DNA of 64,000 nucleotides, from NCBI GenBank assembly GCA_013003555.1, contig JABDIV010000022.1, forward strand, positions 87,398-151,397. Reading direction: 5' to 3'. Shown piece after piece: positions 51,974-58,613 of this stretch. This DNA comes from Flavobacteriaceae bacterium (GTDB lineage: Bacteria > Bacteroidota > Bacteroidia > Flavobacteriales > Flavobacteriaceae). A model generated the notes under the pieces. That model did not search any database. It was not told the DNA's origin and saw only the letters and a program-made list of their open reading frames with translations. Made by a program: the position numbers and the translations under genes. Positions within the stretch are counted from its first letter, which is position 1. Each line of letters opens with the position of its first letter.

Positions 51974-53319
51974 GATGTTATCTTTTTTTCGGTTTTTAAT
52001 ACGTCGGGTTCATCCAATTCCTTTTCCATTTTCAGTTCATCGATTGATCGCTGAATCGGGATTACCGGAATATATCGTACCATCATGGTAATTATAAGGA
52101 GTGACATGGCTAAAGTTGCCACGGTAATGATCCATTCATGTAAACTTGGAAAATAATGATGCCAGGATTCAGGAACACCATCAATTGGTAAGAATGGATG
52201 TAATAAGGTAGGCGTTACAATAACAAATCGTTTCCACCAGGATCCAATTACAACCATTAATCCTATAACGAACATGGCTTTTGGTTTACGTCCATTTTTA
52301 TTTAGCACTAAGATTAGTGGTAGAATCAAGCCTACTATTTGTGAAAACCAAAACAATAAAGCATATTCGCCAAACACTAAAGCATTAAGATGAATTTCTT
52401 CTTCAACGGTTGCTGTAAAAATCGGTATTAAATATTCATTAATATTAAAATATAGATATAGCAAACAAGCAAGGCCCAAATATTTACCCAGTCTATCGAA
52501 ATGATAATCGGTAATATAGGCCTCGAGTTTTCTTACTCGTCGAATAATGTAAACTACTGTAATTAAAGCGCCGACTCCTGCCACAAAAGCTCCGGAAATG
52601 AAATAAGCTGCCATATTGGTACTATCCCATCCCACCCTGTAGGTGGTTGAAAACAACCAGGCGTCGATCGTTTGCAGCAATATTCCGACGGGGATGATCA
52701 TAACGGAAATGATCATAATAGATTTTGATTGAATCGCTTTCTGTGCAGGGGTTCCTTGCCATTTAAGAGCCAGCCTGTTATACCATTTGCTGATCCTGGG
52801 TCTTTTTTCCTTGAAAAACTTTTTTAGAAGTGCCAGATCGGGCAGAAGCGGGAAATATAAGAGCAGGAAGGTTAAAACAATTGATGTTGGAATGATAATT
52901 ACATCCCAGGTAATAGGCGATTGGAGCCTGGCATGAATAAACAGATTTAAAAGTCTGTCAGGCCTCGCCATATCGATAATAATGGTTATCCCGGCCATGA
53001 CGATAGCCGCCAGGGAAATAATCTCGGCGATACGCACCAAGGGTGTCCGCCAGGAATTATTTGTTAATCGTAAAACGGCCACGGTAGCAGAACCTACAAA
53101 GCTTGTTGCAACAAAGAACACAAAATTGGAGATGTAAATTCCCCAAAGGGCATAGTCACGCATATTGGTTACCTCTTGTCCTCTGATTATCTGATCGATA
53201 TAAGCAATAATCCCGGCAACAATTAATACAATCAAAAAAATAGACCATATATTACCTCTTTTCCCAAATCTTTTCGGAGCTAAATCGTTTATGAGATTTT
53301 CATATCCTTTCATGATCAT
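51970..53319 (-). CDS. NrfD/PsrC-like quinone-binding membrane subunit, module B
   Basis: A 449-residue NrfD-family protein, paralogue of the module A subunit. Matching blocks: YALWGIYISNFVFFVATS, MARPDRLLNLFIHARLQSP, AWLFSTTYRVGWDST and ISGAFVAGVGALI. About nine to ten helices. ATG 53319 overlaps the stop of the Fe-S gene (ATGA) and its own stop overlaps the anchor-protein start, so three genes are translationally coupled. Confidence 0.92.
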   Translation of the reverse strand: MIMKGYENLINDLAPKRFGKRGNIWSIFLIVLIVAGIIAYIDQIIRGQEVTNMRDYALWGIYISNFVFFVATSFVGSATVAVLRLTNNSWRTPLVRIAEIISLAAIVMAGITIIIDMARPDRLLNLFIHARLQSPITWDVIIIPTSIVLTFLLLYFPLLPDLALLKKFFKEKRPRISKWYNRLALKWQGTPAQKAIQSKSIMIISVMIIPVGILLQTIDAWLFSTTYRVGWDSTNMAAYFISGAFVAGVGALITVVYIIRRVRKLEAYITDYHFDRLGKYLGLACLLYLYFNINEYLIPIFTATVEEEIHLNALVFGEYALLFWFSQIVGLILPLILVLNKNGRKPKAMFVIGLMVVIGSWWKRFVIVTPTLLHPFLPIDGVPESWHHYFPSLHEWIITVATLAMSLLIITMMVRYIPVIPIQRSIDELKMEKELDEPDVLKTEKKITS

Positions 53320-54290
53320 TCAGGTTTTTCAACAGATTGATACTCATTGTAATTTTCCAAACCATCTTCGAATTCAACAAGCCGGTCGGTCGGTGGTAAA
53401 TAATAAACACTGGGTTCCGTGCCCAGACCTTCCAATAGCCTGTAACCCGCTTTATCTTTCAATAATTTTTTAAAGCGCAGGGTTTCTTCACCGTTGGATA
53501 CGGTGTCTTCGTATTTGTCACCAAAATAAAAAACACCATTCGGGCAGGCCGTAACACAATGCGGGAGAATGTTCTCTTTTATTGTATGTGGGCAGAAATC
53601 ACATTTATCCGGGGTTCCTTTTACACTTGGTAATCCGGCAAATTCAGGTGTATAATGACCATGTTCCATGTGCATGGTAATTTCACTTGTCTCACCCTGG
53701 GCCGGTTCACTCCAATTAAAAACACGAATTGAATAAGGACATGCTGCCATACAGAATCTGCAGCCAATACATCGCTCATTGTCGATTAAGACCAACCCAT
53801 CGCGCCTTTTAAACGTGGCATCTACCGGACAAACAGTAACACATGCCGGTTTATCACAATGCATGCATGTCCGGGGCATCCAGTAAGGTGCCGTATCTGC
53901 ACTCTCCTGCATTTTATGGACTTTAATCCAGGCATTTTCACCCGTGATATAGTGATGTTTATTACAAGCTTCAACACAATTTAACGCATTTTTGCATTTT
54001 GCTAAATCGATCACCATTACAAATTTTCGATTGGGAATGCCTTCTCTTATGTTATATTTTTCATCATGAGTTGCAGCATGGGATATTTCCATGGCTTCAG
54101 ATGCATCGATCTCTATAAGATTACCATCAGTGGTCATGAGTTCAACCTTGTTACCTGAATGGGTCCTGGTTTTAGCGTTAAGCTTAGAGGTGATTTTTGA
54201 AATTCCGAAACTTCCAATGGCAGTTGCAAGACCTAATTTTATCCCACGATCAAGAAATTTACGTCTTGATTTTTTTGTGTTTTCTTCCAT
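53316..54290 (-). CDS. Tat-exported four-cluster Fe-S protein, module B
   Basis: A 324-residue periplasmic ferredoxin, paralogue of the module A protein. Twin-arginine motif SRRKFLD at 8-14; start ATG 54290 (an upstream in-frame TTG is unlikely). The first cluster set reads CKNALNCVEAC, again with Ala in place of the second Cys; CMHCDKPACVTVCP, CIGCRFCMAACP and CDFCPHTIKENILPHCVTACP complete four sites. It has the linker LMTTDGNLIEIDASEA like its paralogue. It starts 22 bases after the small Tat-like gene. Confidence 0.92.
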   Translation of the reverse strand: MEENTKKSRRKFLDRGIKLGLATAIGSFGISKITSKLNAKTRTHSGNKVELMTTDGNLIEIDASEAMEISHAATHDEKYNIREGIPNRKFVMVIDLAKCKNALNCVEACNKHHYITGENAWIKVHKMQESADTAPYWMPRTCMHCDKPACVTVCPVDATFKRRDGLVLIDNERCIGCRFCMAACPYSIRVFNWSEPAQGETSEITMHMEHGHYTPEFAGLPSVKGTPDKCDFCPHTIKENILPHCVTACPNGVFYFGDKYEDTVSNGEETLRFKKLLKDKAGYRLLEGLGTEPSVYYLPPTDRLVEFEDGLENYNEYQSVEKPE

Positions 54291-54311
54291 GATCAATATC
54301 GTTTAATGAAG

Positions 54312-54578
54312 CTATTTTTTTTTGCCCAGCCAGTTGAGTAGTGACTTGTTAGACAATCCTTTCTTAACCACTTTTGATTTTTTTAAAGCGCTGCGCTTAA
54401 CTTTAACGGTAGTTCCGTCCGGTTTTAATAAGATTTCATAGTCTTCGTCTTCTTTGTCAGGTTCCGTTTCGAGTTCCGATTGTCCAAAACCGAATAAAGG
54501 GATCAAAAATGATGTTCCGAGAATTGGCAGGATTGCCCTTCTGGAGATATTGTTCTTGTTTTTATCAGAATTGCTCAT
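54312..54578 (-). CDS. Small Tat-like signal protein of the NrfD locus
   Basis: An 88-residue protein with SRRAILPILGTSFLIPLFG at the N-terminus, which resembles a short twin-arginine signal, then an acidic linker and a basic C-terminus (KKSKVVKKGLSNKS). The segment ILLKPDGTTVKVKRSAL matches the shape of the LTTDGKLVQVPNSE linker of both Fe-S proteins, so it may be a detached copy of that element. No family name is known to me. Confidence 0.7.
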   Translation of the reverse strand: MSNSDKNKNNISRRAILPILGTSFLIPLFGFGQSELETEPDKEDEDYEILLKPDGTTVKVKRSALKKSKVVKKGLSNKSLLNWLGKKK

Positions 54579-54653
54579 CGTTACATAGGTTAAAAAAAAT
54601 AGGGCAAAATAAATATTGCGTAATTATTATTCTACCCTATGAAATCAATTCAA

Positions 54654-55511
54654 TTAAAAATTATAATTCCTGGTTATATTAAACCCGATTAAATATTGTC
54701 CTTTCTCACCTTCCAATCCTGTTGCTTTGCGGTTAAACATGTAATTTTCCTGTGGAACAATTCCCCAGTAATTGGTTACAAAAATCTGAAAGGCGTGAGA
54801 TGATGTCCCAAATTCTACGCCGAAACTAATTCCAGGATTTGGATTGTCTTGCAAAAATTTGGTCAGAGGTTGACTGTAATCGGCTATTATAGCAGTACCA
54901 TCACTTATTTTATAACGACCGCCAAAGGCCAGCGCCACCATGTCGTTTCTCATGGTTTTTTCCACAGTGTTATAATGTGAGATACTTGGCGCCACCTGAA
55001 ATGATAGTTTCGGACTAAAGCGCCTCGCGATTATTAATTGATTAAAAAAGGAATATCGATCTTCTGTATAAAGAAAAAGACCTTGATTTTTACTTCTAGC
55101 ATCGATAACGAAGTTACCATAATAGGTAACACTTACCGGCATTTTATCAGAACGAGTCTGACGCAATAATGCGACCTTCAAATTAAAATCCTGATAGCGT
55201 TTTGATTTGGTAGTTCCGAAACCCACAGTAACCCTGTCATGGACAGCGTATGATACCCCGAGACGGATATTCGAGGCACCCCAAATTCCTCCCAAATCAT
55301 TGGTATTGCCAAATTCACCGAAACGATGCTGCATTTGGATTTCCAGAGTATTTTTGGAAAATAACACATTGGTGGGGTTATCGATGATATAAGAACTTTC
55401 AAATGCAGGCCGTTCTGGTTTCTCTTTTACAATAGTATCGTTCTCTTTTTCCTGAGCTAAGCAAAGGAAAGGAATGAATAAAAAGACGAATAATATTTTT
55501 AGTTTTCCCAT
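54654..55511 (-). CDS. DUF5777 family outer-membrane beta-barrel
   Basis: A 285-residue protein with a signal peptide (ending CLAQ) and a run of alternating beta strands ending in aromatic F, typical of outer-membrane barrels. The DUF5777 pattern LEIQMQHRFGEF, ASNIRLGVSYAVHDRVTVGFG is clear. Members are often encoded next to cytochromes. Here it could form a pore or conduit for the lipoprotein cytochromes; that is inference. Confidence 0.82.
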   Translation of the reverse strand: MGKLKILFVFLFIPFLCLAQEKENDTIVKEKPERPAFESSYIIDNPTNVLFSKNTLEIQMQHRFGEFGNTNDLGGIWGASNIRLGVSYAVHDRVTVGFGTTKSKRYQDFNLKVALLRQTRSDKMPVSVTYYGNFVIDARSKNQGLFLYTEDRYSFFNQLIIARRFSPKLSFQVAPSISHYNTVEKTMRNDMVALAFGGRYKISDGTAIIADYSQPLTKFLQDNPNPGISFGVEFGTSSHAFQIFVTNYWGIVPQENYMFNRKATGLEGEKGQYLIGFNITRNYNF

Positions 55512-55528
55512 AGTTCTGTTCCTGGTTA

Positions 55529-55918
55529 TTAATTATTTAAAGCACCTTGATTGATCCAATCACGAACTAAGTTGATCTTCGAATCTGGCCATTGAGCCCC
55601 CGGAGGCATTAGTGACACCCCATTGGAACCCAATAGAGATTGATAAAGTATGCTGGCGTCGGCATCTCCGGGCACAACGAAACCATTTAAAAGGGCATCA
55701 TAGGAAACATCATCTTCTAAATTTGGTGGTTCATTGCCATTATGGCAACCTACACACTGTACCCATAAGGGTATTATATCATTTTGATAGGAAACTTCCT
55801 GTGGTTCGCCATTTCCATTTCCTCCTGTATCTATAGGCTCATAAATAGAATCGTAATAACAGGAACTCACCGACAGACTTACCGTTATGAGAATTATTAC
55901 TTGAAGAATTTTTTTCAT
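55529..55918 (-). CDS. Monohaem cytochrome c-like lipoprotein
   Basis: A 129-residue lipoprotein starting at ATG 55918 (lipobox SSC, Cys20). Haem site C55-x-x-C58-H59 in LWVQCVGCHNGNEPPNL; SLMPPGAQWPDSK may supply the axial Met. The fold resembles the small cytochrome domain seen in planctomycete-type cytochromes. A longer in-frame start exists but would lose the signal peptide position. A strong hairpin separates it from the upstream gene. Confidence 0.82.
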   Translation of the reverse strand: MKKILQVIILITVSLSVSSCYYDSIYEPIDTGGNGNGEPQEVSYQNDIIPLWVQCVGCHNGNEPPNLEDDVSYDALLNGFVVPGDADASILYQSLLGSNGVSLMPPGAQWPDSKINLVRDWINQGALNN

Positions 55919-55952
55919 GTTAAGCATATTAGAGTTGTGATCAACTGAATTT

Positions 55953-55982
55953 AAAAGTGCAGATTTTATAATCTGCACTTTT
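55953..55982. terminator. Intra-operon terminator-like hairpin
   Basis: A perfect 13-bp stem AAAAGTGCAGATT/AATCTGCACTTTT (55953-55965 and 55970-55982) with loop ttat and only four T. It lies between the EB_dh-type gene and the monohaem lipoprotein gene, so it probably lowers, rather than stops, downstream transcription. Confidence 0.7.
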
Positions 55983-55993
55983 AAGTTGTATGA

Positions 55994-57226
55994 TCAATTT
56001 TCGATTTTCATGGTCAGGAAGCTGGATTGACCATGACCAATAGCTGCATTATTAAAAATGGCTAACGCAAATGGTATTTCTTCACCAACTGTAAAAACAG
56101 CGTCGGTTGGATCACCGGTGTCTAATTCTCGTTTGATTTCCAACTGCCAGCCTGAGCCGGTATGTACTGCACGCACCTGTGTTTCTGATCTACCATCATC
56201 GCCGGCTCCCCCAGGATTAATTATTACACTTGGCATTCGTTTATTACCAAATCCTTGTGAGTAAGCAGGATCGCCATTTGGATCAATGGTTCCACCAGCA
56301 TAGGTTAATACACCATCTGCTGCAACACCTGTTACAGCCTTGGCCGTACCGTTGTCAATTTCTTCCTGTGCAATCCAATAGTAATTTTCTCTGCCCGGAA
56401 TAACATATTTCGGTCCTGCCAAATCGGTCACTGGATCGACAAATTTATTACCGGTGTAAATAGCTAGTCCCTCATCTGCCTTTCTTCCATTGGCTGAGGC
56501 AAAACCTTCATCCTCTTCATATTGAACATATCCGTCATCCACAGATAGGGATAAAGCGTTTCTAACCCGCTTCCAGTGCCAGAGGTCAGTTAGTTCGTCA
56601 GGATTCATCATATAATGACGTGAGGTTTTTTGTCCCGGTTGAGGATCTTGTAAACTGGTATGACATGTTACTGTGCATGTTCCACCGGCAAAGCCTTCTG
56701 GATTTCCAATAGGAAACATCATTCCGAATTTGTCTTCATAAAACTTGTCGTTTTTATGATTGGCATATTTATTTTCTCCTCTCCAGGTACTGGTGATCGG
56801 GTTGAAATACCAGGACTGCCTGTCTTGACTATCAGTATCATCCTGCCATTCAAATAATAAGTAAAGGTATTCTCCATCATGCCCACCCCTTAATGAGTAT
56901 TCATAACTTTCTCCGGTGTACGGATCCATTAGGTCAGTAGGTTCAATACTGGCGTCTCCTTCACTTTCAGGGTTTAGGGCGATCTCACGATCACCGGCTG
57001 ATAATACGGTAGCCCTGTTAACAAGGGGTCGGGCTTCGCTCCACACATCATCAATCAAACCGTCAAAAACTGGAGGATTGGTAAACCGCTGAACCAACAG
57101 TTCATCGGCACTTTCACCAATTCCAGGATCGACAACCGGATTTGGCTCATCATCATGTGTACAATTCATGAATGCAATCAGTGATACTAGTACTAGTCCA
57201 ATTAAACTATACTTAAATATTTTCAT
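55994..57226 (-). CDS. Ethylbenzene dehydrogenase-related haem-binding lipoprotein
   Basis: A 410-residue lipoprotein (lipobox ending MNC, Cys22) with an EB_dh-type domain (FDGLIDDVWSEARPL near 54-68; LFEWQDDTDSQD near 124-135; RELDTGDPTDAVF and VGEEIPFALAIFNNA near the C-terminus). This domain binds haem b in the gamma subunit of ethylbenzene dehydrogenase and relatives. It also has C184-TVT-C188-H189, a CX3CH motif that could carry covalent haem. No molybdenum catalytic partner is near, so it is likely an electron-transfer or substrate-binding protein at the cell surface. Confidence 0.78.
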   Translation of the reverse strand: MKIFKYSLIGLVLVSLIAFMNCTHDDEPNPVVDPGIGESADELLVQRFTNPPVFDGLIDDVWSEARPLVNRATVLSAGDREIALNPESEGDASIEPTDLMDPYTGESYEYSLRGGHDGEYLYLLFEWQDDTDSQDRQSWYFNPITSTWRGENKYANHKNDKFYEDKFGMMFPIGNPEGFAGGTCTVTCHTSLQDPQPGQKTSRHYMMNPDELTDLWHWKRVRNALSLSVDDGYVQYEEDEGFASANGRKADEGLAIYTGNKFVDPVTDLAGPKYVIPGRENYYWIAQEEIDNGTAKAVTGVAADGVLTYAGGTIDPNGDPAYSQGFGNKRMPSVIINPGGAGDDGRSETQVRAVHTGSGWQLEIKRELDTGDPTDAVFTVGEEIPFALAIFNNAAIGHGQSSFLTMKIEN

Positions 57227-57277
57227 AATTTCTTATAAATAAAATTTCTAATTTTTTGACATGGTGTTTTTCAACCC

Positions 57278-58348
57278 TTAGTCTTGAAGTGCTTCAATTG
57301 TATTATTTAACAAAGCACGTACATAATCCGGGTTATGAATACCTTTACTCTGATCTTCCAATAGAGTTCGATAATTCCATGCAGCCTGTGCAAGTAATAC
57401 CGAATAGGTGCCTTCGTTGTAATAACCATCTTCATCGAACATGCCTTGGGCGGCAAGTAAACCTTCAAGAATGGCCATATCTTCGGTGAATCCGGTGATT
57501 TCCATCGGAGCGCCACTGCCATGACAAGTCGTGCATGCATTTTCGGTTACATTAAAGGTGTGTGATCCATCTGCAACAGATGTGGGTTCTCCCATATGAC
57601 AACTTGTACATGATGCACCGGTTTTATGAGTTGCAGATCCAACGCCAGGGTATCCTGTGGAACCTGGAATGTTGGCTCCCATTACACCTTGAAGAATTGT
57701 GCCTTGTGGACCATGGTGTGGTCCAAAACGCTTGCTGGTAATTTCATAATCTCCTATACCGGCAGGAATTTCATATGAATTTCGAGGTTGGTGACAATTC
57801 AAACAGACATTGCTTAATCCGAGAGGATCAGACTCGCTTGTCATATCAACCTGAACGGTCGGATCGATAAATAGATCAACAGGTGTGATAGAACGGACAG
57901 CGTAGTCATTGCCGTCATTTTCAAAATCGAACGAACGGTGATTGTCATGGCATCCTGTACAATCCAGTACGTTTCCAACTGAATATCCGGCCGGATTAAC
58001 GGTGTTGATTCCATCTTCATCAACATAAAGGCCAGATAATACATCGAGGAATCCATCTTTATTGTGGCAACGTGCACAAGATCCGATAGTACCACGTTGT
58101 GCCCAGGTATTGCCGCTGGCATGAGCAGACATGGCCCAGGCCGCTTCAATGGGTTCACGATGTGTTGATGCGTGACAATTGATACAAGAAGCGGCTGATC
58201 CGTCTTGTCCATCAACGCCATCAATACCATCAACACCGTCGATACCATCTTGTCCGGCAGGACCTTCAATTAAAAGTTCATCGTGAGTACAGCTCGAAAA
58301 AAGAGCTCCTACAATAAATAGAATGGAAAAAAGTTTTAAAGTTCTCAT
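57278..58348 (-). CDS. Six-haem cytochrome c lipoprotein with collagen-like linker
   Basis: A 356-residue lipoprotein (lipobox FSSC, Cys20). Six CxxCH sites are visible: CINCH (55), CARCH (91), CTGCH (130), CLNCH (182), CTSCH (247) and CTTCH (about 272). Between the lipid anchor and the first haem is a Gly-x-Asp repeat (residues 29-50, GPAGQDGIDGVDGIDG...). It is the first gene of the minus-strand respiratory operon, next to a double palindrome. A surface or periplasmic multihaem carrier is the likely role; the final electron acceptor or donor is unknown. Confidence 0.9.
   Translation of the reverse strand: MRTLKLFSILFIVGALFSSCTHDELLIEGPAGQDGIDGVDGIDGVDGQDGSAASCINCHASTHREPIEAAWAMSAHASGNTWAQRGTIGSCARCHNKDGFLDVLSGLYVDEDGINTVNPAGYSVGNVLDCTGCHDNHRSFDFENDGNDYAVRSITPVDLFIDPTVQVDMTSESDPLGLSNVCLNCHQPRNSYEIPAGIGDYEITSKRFGPHHGPQGTILQGVMGANIPGSTGYPGVGSATHKTGASCTSCHMGEPTSVADGSHTFNVTENACTTCHGSGAPMEITGFTEDMAILEGLLAAQGMFDEDGYYNEGTYSVLLAQAAWNYRTLLEDQSKGIHNPDYVRALLNNTIEALQD
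58205..58262 (-). repeat. 9-base coding repeats for a Gly-x-Asp linker
   Basis: Imperfect 9-base units (encoding Gly-Ile/Val-Asp triplets) near the 5' end of the six-haem gene. Collagen-like linkers can extend a domain away from the membrane. Confidence 0.75.
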
Positions 58349-58396
58349 AATTACGCATTTATGATTAGTCGACTAAATTCTTTGTTTTATTGGGAA

Positions 58397-58439
58397 TAAA
58401 ATTATGTAACAATTGTTACATTAAACATGACAATTGTCA
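58397..58439 (-). promoter_or_regulatory. Double palindrome and -7 box of the six-haem cytochrome operon
   Basis: Two perfect palindromes: TGAC-AATT-GTCA (58428-58439, extending to ATGACAATTGTCAT) and ATGTAACAATTGTTACAT (58404-58421), centres 21 bp apart and sharing the core ACAATTGT. On the minus strand TAATTTTA (58404-58397) begins exactly 29.5 bp from the upstream centre. The upstream site would sit near -41 (activation) and the second near -20 (overlapping the promoter, fits repression). Confidence 0.7.
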
Positions 58440-58512
58440 TAATTGATCGCACTTATTGTTCAATTTTGGGAACGATTTAAGGTTAATTTTTTTTCGATAC
58501 ATTTTTTGTTTA

Positions 58513-58542
58513 GAACACATCTGAATAAGCAGATTTATGTTC
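58513..58542. repeat. Imperfect 30-bp dyad upstream of dnaE
   Basis: GAACA-c-ATCTG (58513-58523) pairs with CAGAT-tta-TGTTC (58530-58542), loop aataag. Role unknown; it lies between the six-haem operon promoter and the dnaE promoter. Confidence 0.45.
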
Positions 58543-58561
58543 ATAACTTTCCGTCATCTGA

Positions 58562-58589
58562 TTGTAGATATTCCGTAATTTTATCTTTC
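58562..58589 (+). promoter_or_regulatory. dnaE promoter
   Basis: TTG (58562-58564), 17 bases, TATCTTTC (58582-58589), one mismatch to TAnnTTTG. The dnaE ATG lies 24 bases downstream. Confidence 0.5.
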
Positions 58590-58613
58590 GTTTTTTCTAC
58601 TTAGACCCTTAAT

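Noticed and set aside
55994..57226. A molybdenum ethylbenzene/DMSO reductase-type enzyme
   Set aside because: Only the haem-binding EB_dh-like domain occurs; no molybdopterin-binding subunit is encoded anywhere in the window.
58205..58262. Regularly spaced repeats resembling a small CRISPR or minisatellite
   Set aside because: Units are 9 bases, in frame, and encode Gly-x-Asp triplets of a lipoprotein; there are no unique spacers.
47178..58348. Alternative complex III
   Set aside because: NrfD and Fe-S proteins are present, but ActA (pentahaem) and the large ActB fusion are not, and the gene order differs.
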